A stretch of 64,000 bases of DNA, from assembly GCA_000721375.1 (NCBI GenBank), contig JOGW01000007.1, positions 62,001 to 126,000 on the forward strand. Direction: 5' to 3'. Made by a program: the position numbers and the translations under genes. Numbering within the stretch: the first letter of the stretch is position 1; each line of letters opens with the position of its first letter. The notes under the pieces are model-generated. The model saw only the letters and a list, made by a program, of their open reading frames with translations. It searched no databases and was not told the DNA's origin. Source of the DNA: Streptomyces sp. NRRL B-3428 (GTDB lineage: Bacteria; Actinomycetota; Actinomycetes; Streptomycetales; Streptomycetaceae). This document shows, piece by piece, positions 16,092 to 24,036 of this stretch.

Positions 16092-16979
16092 CTACAGCAG
16101 TCCGACAGCGGTCCGTACGGCCGCCGCCACATCATCATCGGGCGGATAGAGCAGCGAACGGCCCACGACAAGCCCTTGCACGGTGGGCAGTTGCAGCGCG
16201 CCCCGCCATTTCTCGTACGCGGCGTCCTGGTCTCCCTGGGTGTCCCCGCCGAGGATCACCGACGGCAGTGTGGAGGCCGCCATGACGCGCTCCATGTCGT
16301 CCGGGTTCTCGCTCACGGGCACCTTCAGCCAGGTGTACGCGGAGGTGCCGGCCAGCCCGGAGGCGATGGAGATCGAGGTGGTGACGGCCTCGGCGGACAG
16401 ATCGTTGCGCAGCTGTCCGCCGACTCGCCGGGACATGAACGGCTCGACGAACACCGGCAGTTGATGCTCCGCCATCTCGTCGATGGCCCGGGCGCTGGAG
16501 TGCAGGGTGGCGAGCGAGCCGGGGTCGTCGTAGTCGATCCGCAGCAGCAGCTTTCCGCCGTCCAGGCCCGAGCGGCGCAGATCGGCGGGCCGGTAGCCCG
16601 TGAAGCGGTCGTCGAGTTCGAAGGCGGCGCCCGCGAGGCCGCCGCGGTTCATCGAACCGAGCGCCACCTTGTCGTCGAGTGCGCCGAGCAGCAGCAGGTC
16701 GTCGAGGATGTCGGCGGTGGCCAACACCCCGTCCACACCCGGGTGTTCCAGGGCGATGCAGAGACGGCTCAGCAGGTCGAGACGGTTGGCCATGGCGAGC
16801 TGACGGCCACCGACGGCGAGTGCGCCGCGCGCCGGGTGGTCGGCTGCGATGATCATCAGCCGTCCGCTGTCCCCGATGAGCGATCTGCGCCGACGCCGCG
16901 CGGCCGCCTCCGCCACGGCCTCGGGGTGCAGAGCCCGGGTCCGCGCCAGCTCGGCGGGGCTGATCACCGGGACGCTCAC
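16092..16979 (-). CDS. Class I aldolase-like TIM barrel (Cgl0159 family), likely 2-deoxy-5-keto-gluconate-6-phosphate aldolase
   Basis: The 295-residue protein resembles the corynebacterial Cgl0159 group of (beta/alpha)8 proteins found in inositol loci. Landmarks are the early strand LMIIAADHPARGAL, the Lys-bearing strand TSAYTWLKVPV, and SVILGGDTQGDQ with VQGLVVGRSLLYP near the end, which look like Schiff-base and phosphate-binding parts of class I aldolases. The locus has no recognisable class II IolJ within this window, so this protein is the natural candidate for the aldol cleavage step; that is inference. The GTG start overlaps the iolC stop by four bases (GTGA). Confidence 0.8.
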   Translation of the reverse strand: MSVPVISPAELARTRALHPEAVAEAAARRRRRSLIGDSGRLMIIAADHPARGALAVGGRQLAMANRLDLLSRLCIALEHPGVDGVLATADILDDLLLLGALDDKVALGSMNRGGLAGAAFELDDRFTGYRPADLRRSGLDGGKLLLRIDYDDPGSLATLHSSARAIDEMAEHQLPVFVEPFMSRRVGGQLRNDLSAEAVTTSISIASGLAGTSAYTWLKVPVSENPDDMERVMAASTLPSVILGGDTQGDQDAAYEKWRGALQLPTVQGLVVGRSLLYPPDDDVAAAVRTAVGLL

Positions 16980-18085
16980 AAGGCCGCCTCGACCTCATGC
17001 GGATACGGCATCGCGGAGGAGCAGGCGAGGCGGGATGCGACGATCGCGCCCGCCGCGTTGGCGTACCGCATGATCTGCTCCAGCTCCCAGCCGGCGAGCA
17101 GCCCGTGGCAGAGCGCCCCGCCGAAGGCGTCACCGGCGCCGAGTCCGTTGACTACCTCGACGGGCACGGGCGGGACCTCGGCGCTCTCGCCCTTGCTGTT
17201 GAGGGCGAACACGCCTTTGGGGCCCTGCTTGACGACGGCGAGTTCGACCCCTTGGTCGAGCAACTTACGGGCCGCGTCCAGAGGTTCCCTTACACCTGTG
17301 GCGATCTCGCACTCCTCCAGATTGCCCACGGCGACCGTGGCGTGGGCGAGCGCCGCCTCGTAGTACGGGCGCGGCTCCTGCGTCCAGAACATGGGCCGCC
17401 AGTCGAGGTCGAGGACGGTGAACCCGGCGCGGTCGCGGTCGGCGGGTGTCCGCTCGGCGCGTGTCCGCTCGGCGCGTGTCTGCTCGGCGCGTGTCTGCTC
17501 GATGCGTGCCTGCTCGATGCGTGTCTGCTCGGCTCGCGTCCGCTCGGCGAGTGCGGCGAGGGTGGCGGTGCGGCTCGGCTCGGCGCTCAGGCCGGTGCCG
17601 GTCACCCAGAACACCCTTGCCGTACGGATGGCTTGAAGGTCGAGCTCCTCGGGATGGATCTCCAGGTCGGGCGCCTTGGGCTGCCGGTAGAAGTAGAGCG
17701 GGAAGTCGTCCGGCGGGAAGATCTCGCAGAACGTGACGGGGGTCGGCAGGCCCGCGACCGAGGTCACCCAGCGGTCGTCGACACCGAACTCCCCCAGCGC
17801 TTTGTGGAGATACGTGCCGAAGGCATCGGCGCCGGTCCGCGTGATCACCGCGGTACGCCGGCCGAGCCGCGACGCGGCCACGGCGACATTGGTGGCGGAG
17901 CCGCCGAGGAACTTCGCGAAGGTCTCCACCTCGGCGAGCGGCAACCCGGTCTGCTGGGGATAGAGGTCGACACCGATCCGGCCCATGGCGATCACATCGA
18001 ACGGGTCCCACTGATTGAACCGGTCCAACTGACCCACCTGACCCAACTGGTCCTGCCGGCCCTGCGGTTCGGACACCGGCCACAC
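16976..18085 (-). CDS. iolC: 5-dehydro-2-deoxygluconokinase (PfkB family) with a TRAEQ repeat insert
   Basis: The 369-residue PfkB kinase has the N-terminal motif GRIGVDLYPQQTG typical of IolC, the substrate segment FLGGSATNVAVAASRLG, and the C-terminal signature NGLGAGDAFGG with catalytic Asp319. It phosphorylates 2-deoxy-5-keto-gluconate. Residues 181-218 are an insertion of charged pentapeptides (TRAEQ, TRIEQ, ARIEQ, TRAER) between strands, encoded by a 15-bp repeat at 17432-17545, which normal IolC lacks. The N-terminal 28 residues are a Gln-rich extension. It is the first gene of the minus-strand iol operon, behind the promoter at 18193-18221. Confidence 0.92.
   Translation of the reverse strand: MWPVSEPQGRQDQLGQVGQLDRFNQWDPFDVIAMGRIGVDLYPQQTGLPLAEVETFAKFLGGSATNVAVAASRLGRRTAVITRTGADAFGTYLHKALGEFGVDDRWVTSVAGLPTPVTFCEIFPPDDFPLYFYRQPKAPDLEIHPEELDLQAIRTARVFWVTGTGLSAEPSRTATLAALAERTRAEQTRIEQARIEQTRAEQTRAERTRAERTPADRDRAGFTVLDLDWRPMFWTQEPRPYYEAALAHATVAVGNLEECEIATGVREPLDAARKLLDQGVELAVVKQGPKGVFALNSKGESAEVPPVPVEVVNGLGAGDAFGGALCHGLLAGWELEQIMRYANAAGAIVASRLACSSAMPYPHEVEAAL
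17432..17545 (-). repeat. 15-bp coding repeat inside iolC
   Basis: About seven copies of a 15-base unit encode pentapeptides of the form TRAEQ. The length stays a multiple of three, so the kinase frame is kept. The segment would form a charged helix on the surface. Confidence 0.8.
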
Positions 18086-18192
18086 CCTCTCGGTCTCGCC
18101 CCGCCGAGGGCGACGAATAGGAGCCCTCAGACACCCCGGGTCCGAAATCCCACAAGGTAGGGACCGGGGTGCGGTCGTACCGCCAACTCCAG

Positions 18193-18221
18193 GTCTAATG
18201 CCGCGCGCGCCACACTGTCAA
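18193..18221 (-). promoter_or_regulatory. Promoter of the iol operon
   Basis: On the minus strand TTGACA (18221-18216) is followed after 17 bases by TTAGAC (18198-18193). Transcription would start near 18186, about 100 bases before iolC. Confidence 0.6.
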
Positions 18222-18224
18222 CGG

Positions 18225-18246
18225 ATTGTCCTTACATTCGGACCAT
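18225..18246. promoter_or_regulatory. Dyad in the iol divergent region, possible operator
   Basis: ATTGTCC (18225-18231) and GGACCAT (18240-18246) form an imperfect dyad around an 8-base AT-rich centre. It lies immediately upstream of the -35 hexamer of the iol promoter and 53 bases before the divergent iolE-like gene, so one regulator could serve both directions. Confidence 0.4.
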
Positions 18247-18298
18247 GACCCCTCCTGCTCCTTGACACCCTTCTCATACCGCCGGAAAGCTGGCGCCC

Positions 18299-19207
18299 AT
18301 GACGCCCGCGCCCGGACTGTCGCGTATCCGTATCGGCTCCGCTCCCGACTCGTGGGGCGTGTGGTTCCCCGATGACCCGCGGCAGGTGCCGTGGCGCCGC
18401 TTCCTCGACGAGGTCAGCGATTCGGGTTACGAGTGGATCGAGCTCGGACCGTACGGCTATCTGCCCACCGACCCCGCCGAACTGCGCGCGGAGACCGAGC
18501 GGCGGGGCCTGAAGGTCTCGGCCGGCACGGTGTTCACCGGGCTGCACCACGGGCCTTCCGTATGGGACTCCACCTGGGAACAGGTCTCGCGCGTCGCGGC
18601 GCTCGCCCAGTCGCAGGGCGCGGGTCACCTTGTCGTCATCCCCTCCTTCTGGCGCGACGACAAGACGGGCGAGGTCCTGGAGGACCGCGAACTGAGCGCC
18701 GCACAATGGCGTGAACTGGCGCTCGGATACGAGCGGTTGGGGCGGGAGGTCCGCGACACGTACGGCCTGCGGATCGTCGTGCATCCGCACGCGGACACCC
18801 ATATCGACACCGAGGACAATGTCACCCGATTCCTCGACGCCACCGACTCCGACCTTGTCTCGCTCTGCCTGGACACCGGGCACTACGCGTACTGCGGCGG
18901 CGACAACGTGAAGCTCATCGAGACCTACGGCTCACGTATCGGCTATCTGCACCTCAAGCAGGTGGACCCGGTGGTGCTCGCCGCCGTGCACGCGGAGGAT
19001 CTGCCCTTCGGCCCCGCGGTCGGACGCGGCGTGATGTGTGAGCCGCCCTCGGGAGTCCCGGCGCTCCAACCGGTCCTGACAGCAGCCCAGTCCCTCGGCA
19101 TCGAACTCTTCGCGATCGTCGAACAGGACATGTACCCCTGCGAACCCGACCGCCCCCTGCCCATCGCGCGCCGCACCCGCGCCCATCTGCGCTCGTGCGG
19201 GGCGTGA
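18299..19207 (+). CDS. IolE-like TIM-barrel protein, probable inosose dehydratase or isomerase
   Basis: The 302-residue protein belongs to the AP-endonuclease-2/xylose-isomerase-like barrel family. It opens with IRIGSAPDSWGVWFPDDP, a motif I associate with IolE-type myo-inosose-2 dehydratases. Metal ligands can be read along the strands: GLRIVVHPHADTHIDTE, SLCLDTGHYAYCGGD, and the C-terminal Glu of FAIVEQDMYP. It is divergent from iolC across a shared regulatory gap. This supports a role in the same pathway, removal of water from scyllo-inosose, though some relatives are iolI-like isomerases. Confidence 0.82.
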   Translation: MTPAPGLSRIRIGSAPDSWGVWFPDDPRQVPWRRFLDEVSDSGYEWIELGPYGYLPTDPAELRAETERRGLKVSAGTVFTGLHHGPSVWDSTWEQVSRVAALAQSQGAGHLVVIPSFWRDDKTGEVLEDRELSAAQWRELALGYERLGREVRDTYGLRIVVHPHADTHIDTEDNVTRFLDATDSDLVSLCLDTGHYAYCGGDNVKLIETYGSRIGYLHLKQVDPVVLAAVHAEDLPFGPAVGRGVMCEPPSGVPALQPVLTAAQSLGIELFAIVEQDMYPCEPDRPLPIARRTRAHLRSCGA

Positions 19208-19237
19208 GCCTCGTGCGGGCGTGACCGAGGAGGAGAC

Positions 19238-20200
19238 GTGGTGCGGTCCAAGGCGACAGGGACGCTGCGCTGTCCGGCCGGGACCTGGGAGCGGGCCCTG
19301 AGTCTGCCCCATCCCCGGCTGCGGCCCGGAATCCTCGCCTACCGCGGGTTCCGCTTCGCCCTGCCCGGACCCCGGCGCCGACTCGAAACCCCCGTCCCCG
19401 CCGTCACGTTGCTGCTCGGCTTCAACCAACCCCTGCGGGTGCACCACACGCACCGGCCCACGGTGACCCGGGTCTGCGCGGTGTCGGGCCTCGCGACGAC
19501 ACCGGTCGTCGGCGAACACGACGGACACCTCTCCGGCATCGAAGTCCTCATCACCCCCTGGGCCGCTTTCACCCTCTTCGGTCTCGACCAGCACGAACTC
19601 GCCGACCAGGTCGCCGATCCCGACGACGCCCTGCCCGCCGCCCGCGGCCGCTGGGGCTCGGTCACGGATCTGGCCGGCGCGCTCGGCACGCTCCCCACCT
19701 GGAACGGCCGCTTCGCCCTCCTCGACGAGGTCTTCACCCGCTGGACCGAGACGGGCATGCCGGCCTCCGCCCGCACCGTCGCCGCCTGGAACGAGCTGGT
19801 CCGCACCTCCGGCGCCGTCCCCGTGACCCAGCTCGCCGACCAAGTCGGCTGGAGCATCCGCCAGTTGGAGAACCGCTTCCGCGAACAGATCGGCCTCAGC
19901 CCCAAGGCGGCGGCCCGGGTGCTGCGGCTGCAGCGCGCGCGCCGGCTCCTCGCCGCGGGACGCACCCAGGCGGAGACGGCCGCGGCCTGCGGTTTCTACG
20001 ACCAGTCGCATCTCAGCGGCGAGTTCCGCGCCATGACGGGCTGCACCCCGGGAGCGTTCGCCGCGGCCCGCCGCTCCCCCACCCCCGGTTCGGGCCCCGC
20101 GGGCCCCGATGGTCCCGACCGGCTGCAGGGCGAGGCCACCAGCCTGCTGCTGCCGGCAAGCGGAACTGCGCCTTTCTCCAAGACCCCCTTCACGCCCTGA
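19238..20200 (+). CDS. AraC-family transcriptional regulator
   Basis: The 320-residue protein has an N-terminal sensor region of about 150 residues resembling DUF6597-type domains in AraC proteins, and a C-terminal double helix-turn-helix around residues 190-280 (VTQLADQVGWSIRQLENRFREQ and later AAACGFYDQSHLSGEFRAMTG, each a family landmark). The last 40 residues are Pro/Gly-rich and disordered. It starts 31 bases after the iolE-like gene on the same strand behind GAGGAGGAG, so it may be cotranscribed. Whether it controls inositol genes is unknown. A hairpin at 20270-20300 follows. Confidence 0.88.
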   Translation: MVRSKATGTLRCPAGTWERALSLPHPRLRPGILAYRGFRFALPGPRRRLETPVPAVTLLLGFNQPLRVHHTHRPTVTRVCAVSGLATTPVVGEHDGHLSGIEVLITPWAAFTLFGLDQHELADQVADPDDALPAARGRWGSVTDLAGALGTLPTWNGRFALLDEVFTRWTETGMPASARTVAAWNELVRTSGAVPVTQLADQVGWSIRQLENRFREQIGLSPKAAARVLRLQRARRLLAAGRTQAETAAACGFYDQSHLSGEFRAMTGCTPGAFAAARRSPTPGSGPAGPDGPDRLQGEATSLLLPASGTAPFSKTPFTP

Positions 20201-20269
20201 GGCAACCTGTGCAGGGTCGACCTGCCGTCGGGGGAACCGGGGGTCGCCAGGGCCCCGCAACGGGCCCAC

Positions 20270-20300
20270 GGGCCGGGCTCCGTCGCAGGGAGCCCGGCCC
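20270..20300 (+). terminator. Hairpin terminator after the AraC gene
   Basis: GGGCCGGGCTCC (20270-20281) pairs perfectly with 20289-20300 across a 7-base loop, 70 bases after the stop codon. Confidence 0.65.
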
Positions 20301-20496
20301 TACGACTGCCGTGACATCTCCACGACCGGCGCCGTCTCCATTCCGACCATCTGATTGGTCATTTCGGGGCAAACGACCACGGATTCGCGACAAACGTCCC
20401 CCTTCCGTCACAGTCGTCTCACTCACGCGGGTTTCCCGTCACACCCCCTCAACAGGCACACCCCTCTGCTCACTCACTGTCGTTCACGGGGCAGAG

Positions 20497-20528
20497 GCTG
20501 AGTGATCGACAGCGCACGCTGAGTGATC
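20497..20528. promoter_or_regulatory. Two GCTGAGTGATC repeats spaced 21 bp
   Basis: GCTGAGTGATC occurs at 20497-20507 and 20518-20528. The 21-base period puts both on the same face of the helix. A related inverted segment, GCTCACTCAC, lies at 20468-20477. The pair ends 78 bases before the small HTH gene and is a candidate binding site, perhaps of its own product. Confidence 0.4.
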
Positions 20529-20606
20529 ACCGTGAGAACGCATCCGGCTCCCCCGACGGCTCCCCCCGGGCCGCCGCCGCGGTGCGCGCACAGGGAGGTG
20601 CCAGAC

Positions 20607-20804
20607 ATGACCGACCGCAAGCTCTGGTCGTACAAGGACATCGCCGCACACATCCGGGTCCAGCCCGACACCGTGCGCTCCTACCGCAAGCATGGGCTGC
20701 TCCCCCCGCCGGATCACGTCGAAGGCGGCAAGCCGTACTGGTACGCCGACACCATCCGCCGCTGGGTCGCCAGCCGCCCCGGCAACAGAGGCCGCAAGGA
20801 GTAG
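20607..20804 (+). CDS. Small MerR/AlpA-type HTH protein
   Basis: The 65-residue protein is almost entirely a winged-helix DNA-binding unit: LWSYKDIAAHIRVQPDTVRSYRK followed by the wing HGLLPPPDHVEGGKPYWYADTIRRWVASRPG, given here as landmarks. It has no effector domain. Such stand-alone proteins resemble AlpA or excisionase-like regulators, but no integrase is nearby. The ATG at 20607 has GGGAGG; the open frame continues upstream only with Pro-rich, unlikely codons. It stands alone between terminators, so it is probably a self-contained regulator. Confidence 0.8.
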   Translation: MTDRKLWSYKDIAAHIRVQPDTVRSYRKHGLLPPPDHVEGGKPYWYADTIRRWVASRPGNRGRKE

Positions 20805-20815
20805 CCGAAGGACAC

Positions 20816-20845
20816 GGATCCCCGCCCGACAGAGGGCGGGGATCC
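20816..20845. terminator. Bidirectional hairpin between the HTH gene and the MMPL gene
   Basis: GGATCCCCGCCC (20816-20827) pairs exactly with 20834-20845 across 6 bases, between two convergent genes. Confidence 0.75.
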
Positions 20846-20851
20846 ACTCGT

Positions 20852-23095
20852 TCAGGCCCCGGCGCCCACCTTCTCGCGCGGCTCGGCTTCGGTGACGGCG
20901 GGCTCCGGCCCGCCCTCACTCATCCCGAACCGCCCGTGCAGCCTCCGCAACGGCCCCGGCGCCCACCAGGTCCAACGGCCGGTGAGCTTGAGCACGGCCG
21001 GGACCAGCAGACTCCGTACGACCATCGCGTCCATCAGGACCGCGAGCGCGATCCCGAGCCCCAGCATCTTGGTGTTGGTCACCCGGGACGTCCCGATCGC
21101 CACCATCACCACTGCGAGGATCACCGCGGCGGCGGTGATCAGCCCACCGGTGTGCTGCAGCCCGAACCGCACGGAGTGCTCGTGCCTGCCGGTCCGGTCG
21201 TACTCCTCCTTGATCCGCGAAAGGAGGAACACCCCGTAGTCCATGGAGAGTCCGAAGGCCACACAGAACATCAGGACCGGCAGGGTGGTCTCGATATCAC
21301 CGGTCGAGGTGAAGCCGAGCAGCCCGGACAGATGTCCCTCCTGGAAGACCCAGACCATCGCGCCGAACATCGCGGTGAGGCTCAGCCCGTTGAGCAGCAC
21401 GGCCTGCAGCGGTATCAGGACGCTGCCGGTGAGCAGGAAGACGAGGAGCAGCGTGACGATCGCGATGATTCCGAGAGCCCAGGGCAGGCGTTCCCCGATC
21501 GCCGCCTTGGAGTCCTCCAGCTGAGCGGCACGCCCGGTCACCGAGGTGTCGAACGGAGCTTTCTGGTCCCGTAGTTCGTGCACCAGCTGCTGCGCCTGCT
21601 CACCGACCGCCTCCCCCTTCGGCAGCACGGTGAAGTACGCCATGTCACCCGAGGCCGAGGGCACCGGGCCCTCGACCCTCAGCACGTCCGGCAGCTGAGC
21701 GACCTCGGCGCGATACTCCCCGTACTCCTCGGGCGTGGCCTTCCCCGCGAGCACCTTGAGCGTGCCGGAAGGGCTGCCCGTGAAACTGTCCCGTATCTCC
21801 TGCTGCACGACATGGGACTCGGCGCTCGCGGGGAGCTGGCGGTCGTCCGGGGTGCCGAACTTCACGCCGAGGAAGGGCAGTCCGAGCAGCAGCAGCCCGG
21901 CCACGGTGGCTATGGCGAAGACGGGCGCACGGCGCATCACCAGCCCGGCCGCCCGGCCCCAGCGGGCACCCTCCTCCTTGGCCGGCGCCCCTCCGCGGCG
22001 CCACAGCCTGCGCAGATCAAGCGAGTTGACGCGGTGGCCGAGCAGCATCAGAGCCGCCGGCAGGAGGATCAGCGCGGCCGCGGCCGCGAGCAGCACCACC
22101 GCGATCCCGGCGTAGGCGAAGGACCGCAGGAAGTACTGCGGGAACAGCAGCATCGCAGCGAGCGAGACGGCGACGGTCAGCGCCGAGAAGAGCACGGTCC
22201 GCCCGGCGGTCCGCAGCGTCGTACCCACCGCCGCACGTACCTCCGCGCCCTGCGCGAGCTCCTCACGGAAGCGGCGGACGATGAACAGGGCATAGTCGAT
22301 GGCCAGTCCGAGGCCGAGCGCGGTCGTGAGGTTCATCGCGAAGACCGAGACATCCGTGAACTCGGTGATCCCGCGCAGCACGGCATTGGTACCCAGGATC
22401 GCCACGATGCCGACGAGCAGCGGCAGCAGCGCCGCGATCGCGCTGCCGAACACCATCACGAGCAGCAGCAAGGTCACCGGCAGGGCGATCATCTCGGCCT
22501 TGACCAGGTCCTCCTGGATCGTTTCCGTCATCTCGTGCTGCACGGCGACGGGGCCTCCGATGGAGACCTCGACCGGCCCGTGCGCACCCCTCAGGCCGGG
22601 GGCGATCCGGTCCAGGGTCTCGGCGGCGGTCTTCTCGTCGCCTTCGATGCGGGCGGAGATCAGCGCCCACCGGCCGTCCTCGGCGCGCAGCGCGGCCCGC
22701 GCCTGCTCCGGCGCCTGCCAGTAGGAGCCGACACCGGTGACTCCGTCCTCGGCGGCGAGCTGTTCGGCGAGCCTGCGCCCTTCGGCGGCGACCGCCGGAG
22801 CGTCCACGCCGGCCTTCCCGCTGTCGACGAGGAGCAGCACATTGGGCTCCGAGTCGGGGAACTCCCGCTGCAGGACCTCGGTCGCGTAGGTGGATTCGGC
22901 AGCCGGATCCTCCCAGCCCCCGCTGCCCATCCGGTCGGCGACCCCACTACCGGCGAACACGGCGAGCGCCGTGACGACCAGAGCGATCAGAAGCGAGAGC
23001 CGGGGGCGGGCAGTGACGAACCGGGTGAAACCCCTTGGTTCGGAGGGGGTGATCCCCCTCGGCTCGGATGGGCTGACGGGTTCGTCGGTGGGCAT
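20852..23095 (-). CDS. MMPL/RND-family transporter
   Basis: The 747-residue membrane protein has the twofold RND layout: one helix, a large outer loop of about 150 residues, five helices (including GLGLAIDYALFIVRRFREE), then the same again (FGLSMDYGVFLLSRIKEEY). The paired DY motifs in helix 4 of each half are the proton-relay residues of MMPL proteins, which export lipids, lipopeptides or drugs. The size fits actinobacterial MMPLs. A divergent TetR gene and three palindromes in the gap indicate drug- or lipid-responsive repression. Confidence 0.93.
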   Translation of the reverse strand: MPTDEPVSPSEPRGITPSEPRGFTRFVTARPRLSLLIALVVTALAVFAGSGVADRMGSGGWEDPAAESTYATEVLQREFPDSEPNVLLLVDSGKAGVDAPAVAAEGRRLAEQLAAEDGVTGVGSYWQAPEQARAALRAEDGRWALISARIEGDEKTAAETLDRIAPGLRGAHGPVEVSIGGPVAVQHEMTETIQEDLVKAEMIALPVTLLLLVMVFGSAIAALLPLLVGIVAILGTNAVLRGITEFTDVSVFAMNLTTALGLGLAIDYALFIVRRFREELAQGAEVRAAVGTTLRTAGRTVLFSALTVAVSLAAMLLFPQYFLRSFAYAGIAVVLLAAAAALILLPAALMLLGHRVNSLDLRRLWRRGGAPAKEEGARWGRAAGLVMRRAPVFAIATVAGLLLLGLPFLGVKFGTPDDRQLPASAESHVVQQEIRDSFTGSPSGTLKVLAGKATPEEYGEYRAEVAQLPDVLRVEGPVPSASGDMAYFTVLPKGEAVGEQAQQLVHELRDQKAPFDTSVTGRAAQLEDSKAAIGERLPWALGIIAIVTLLLVFLLTGSVLIPLQAVLLNGLSLTAMFGAMVWVFQEGHLSGLLGFTSTGDIETTLPVLMFCVAFGLSMDYGVFLLSRIKEEYDRTGRHEHSVRFGLQHTGGLITAAAVILAVVMVAIGTSRVTNTKMLGLGIALAVLMDAMVVRSLLVPAVLKLTGRWTWWAPGPLRRLHGRFGMSEGGPEPAVTEAEPREKVGAGA

Positions 23096-23118
23096 AGCGG
23101 TGTCCCCTTCACCATGCT

Positions 23119-23206
23119 AAAACACGAGCTGGCGCTCGCGTTTTCCAAGAATGCGAGCAGAAGCTCGCGTTTGTCAATCGAAAACCCGAGCAATCACTCG
23201 CATTCG
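23119..23206. promoter_or_regulatory. Three operator palindromes for the TetR/MMPL pair
   Basis: The 12-base core GAGC-N4-GCTC type occurs three times, at 23126-23137, 23155-23166 and 23188-23199 (the last has one changed base). Flanks extend the symmetry to AAAACNCGAGC and GCTCGCGTTTT. The sites span the divergent promoter region between the MMPL start and the TetR start. Confidence 0.7.
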
Positions 23207-23300
23207 CCCTCGGCCGCGCACGCGACTGCTTCACCGTCGGCCACCCGCGTGACCGCTCGCATAGGCTCTGACCACAGGGACAAGGGAGTTGGAGACATCG

Positions 23301-23972
23301 ATGCCCGACCAGGAGCAACAGCCCGCCGCGCCGAAGCCACGCCGCCGCCAGGCCCGTGGCGAGCGCCGTGCCGCCCAGCTTCTGGATGCCGCGGCCACGG
23401 TCTTCACGCAGGTCGGCTACTCCGGGGCGAGCACCAACGCCATCGCGCGCGAGGCCGGCGTCTCACCGGGCACGCTGTACCAGTTCTTCCCGAACAAGGA
23501 GGCCATCGCCGTCGAGCTGGGCGGCCGGCTCCTGGAACAGTGGCGCGCCGAGAACGGCCAGGCGCTCTCCAACGAGAACCTCGCCCTGCCGCTCGCCGAG
23601 ATGGTGGACGCGATGGTGGACCCACTGCTCGCGTTCAACCACCACAACCCGGCGTTCCACGTCCTCATGCACGGCCCGGACACGCCCGGGCAGGTGACCG
23701 ACGCCTTCCACCTCTTCCATGGCGCGGTGCTCACGCGTATCGAGGAGATCATCGCGTCGTATCTGCCCAGCTCACCGAAGTCCGAGGTCAGCCGGGTGGC
23801 CAATATGACGCTCGCCCTGTTCAAGGCCGGCCTCGACCTGATCGCCGCGCACCCGGACGAGCGGGTCGAGTACCAACGCGAGTTGAAGAAGGTCCTCTTC
23901 CGCTACCTCGACCCGCTGCTCTGCGTCAGCGCCCCCGAGTCCCCCGACTCGCCGCCACAGCAGAGCCCCTGA
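23301..23972 (+). CDS. TetR-family repressor
   Basis: The 223-residue protein has an N-terminal TetR DNA-binding domain (residues 20-66; landmark GYSGASTNAIAREAGVSPG and LYQFFPNKEA) and an all-helical ligand domain with a C-terminal segment NMTLALFKAGLDLI of the TetR_C type. The first 20 residues are basic and disordered. The ATG at 23301 has GGAG six bases upstream; a TTG four codons earlier is less likely. It is divergent from the MMPL transporter and likely represses both genes through the three palindromes. Confidence 0.92.
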   Translation: MPDQEQQPAAPKPRRRQARGERRAAQLLDAAATVFTQVGYSGASTNAIAREAGVSPGTLYQFFPNKEAIAVELGGRLLEQWRAENGQALSNENLALPLAEMVDAMVDPLLAFNHHNPAFHVLMHGPDTPGQVTDAFHLFHGAVLTRIEEIIASYLPSSPKSEVSRVANMTLALFKAGLDLIAAHPDERVEYQRELKKVLFRYLDPLLCVSAPESPDSPPQQSP

Positions 23973-24011
23973 ACGAGGCCCGGCCACCACGCCCGGTCGC
24001 CCGACCCGGCC

Positions 24012-24036
24012 ACCCGGCCTGGCCGCCAGGCCGGGT
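24012..24036. terminator. Hairpin between convergent TetR and antiporter genes
   Basis: ACCCGGCCTGG (24012-24022) pairs with CCAGGCCGGGT (24026-24036) across three bases. The right arm touches the stop codon of the antiporter gene. Confidence 0.6.

Larger units (their letters stand above)
20201..20606. other. 406-bp intergenic region before the small HTH gene
   Basis: No gene is visible. It holds the AraC-gene terminator (20270-20300), then an AT-richer stretch, and a pair of 11-base direct repeats at 20497 and 20518 close to the small HTH gene. The promoter of that gene must be here but I could not place hexamers with confidence. Confidence 0.5.

Noticed and set aside
20607..20804. Excisionase of a mobile element
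   Set aside because: The HTH protein resembles AlpA/Xis, but no integrase, att repeat or phage gene occurs in the window.
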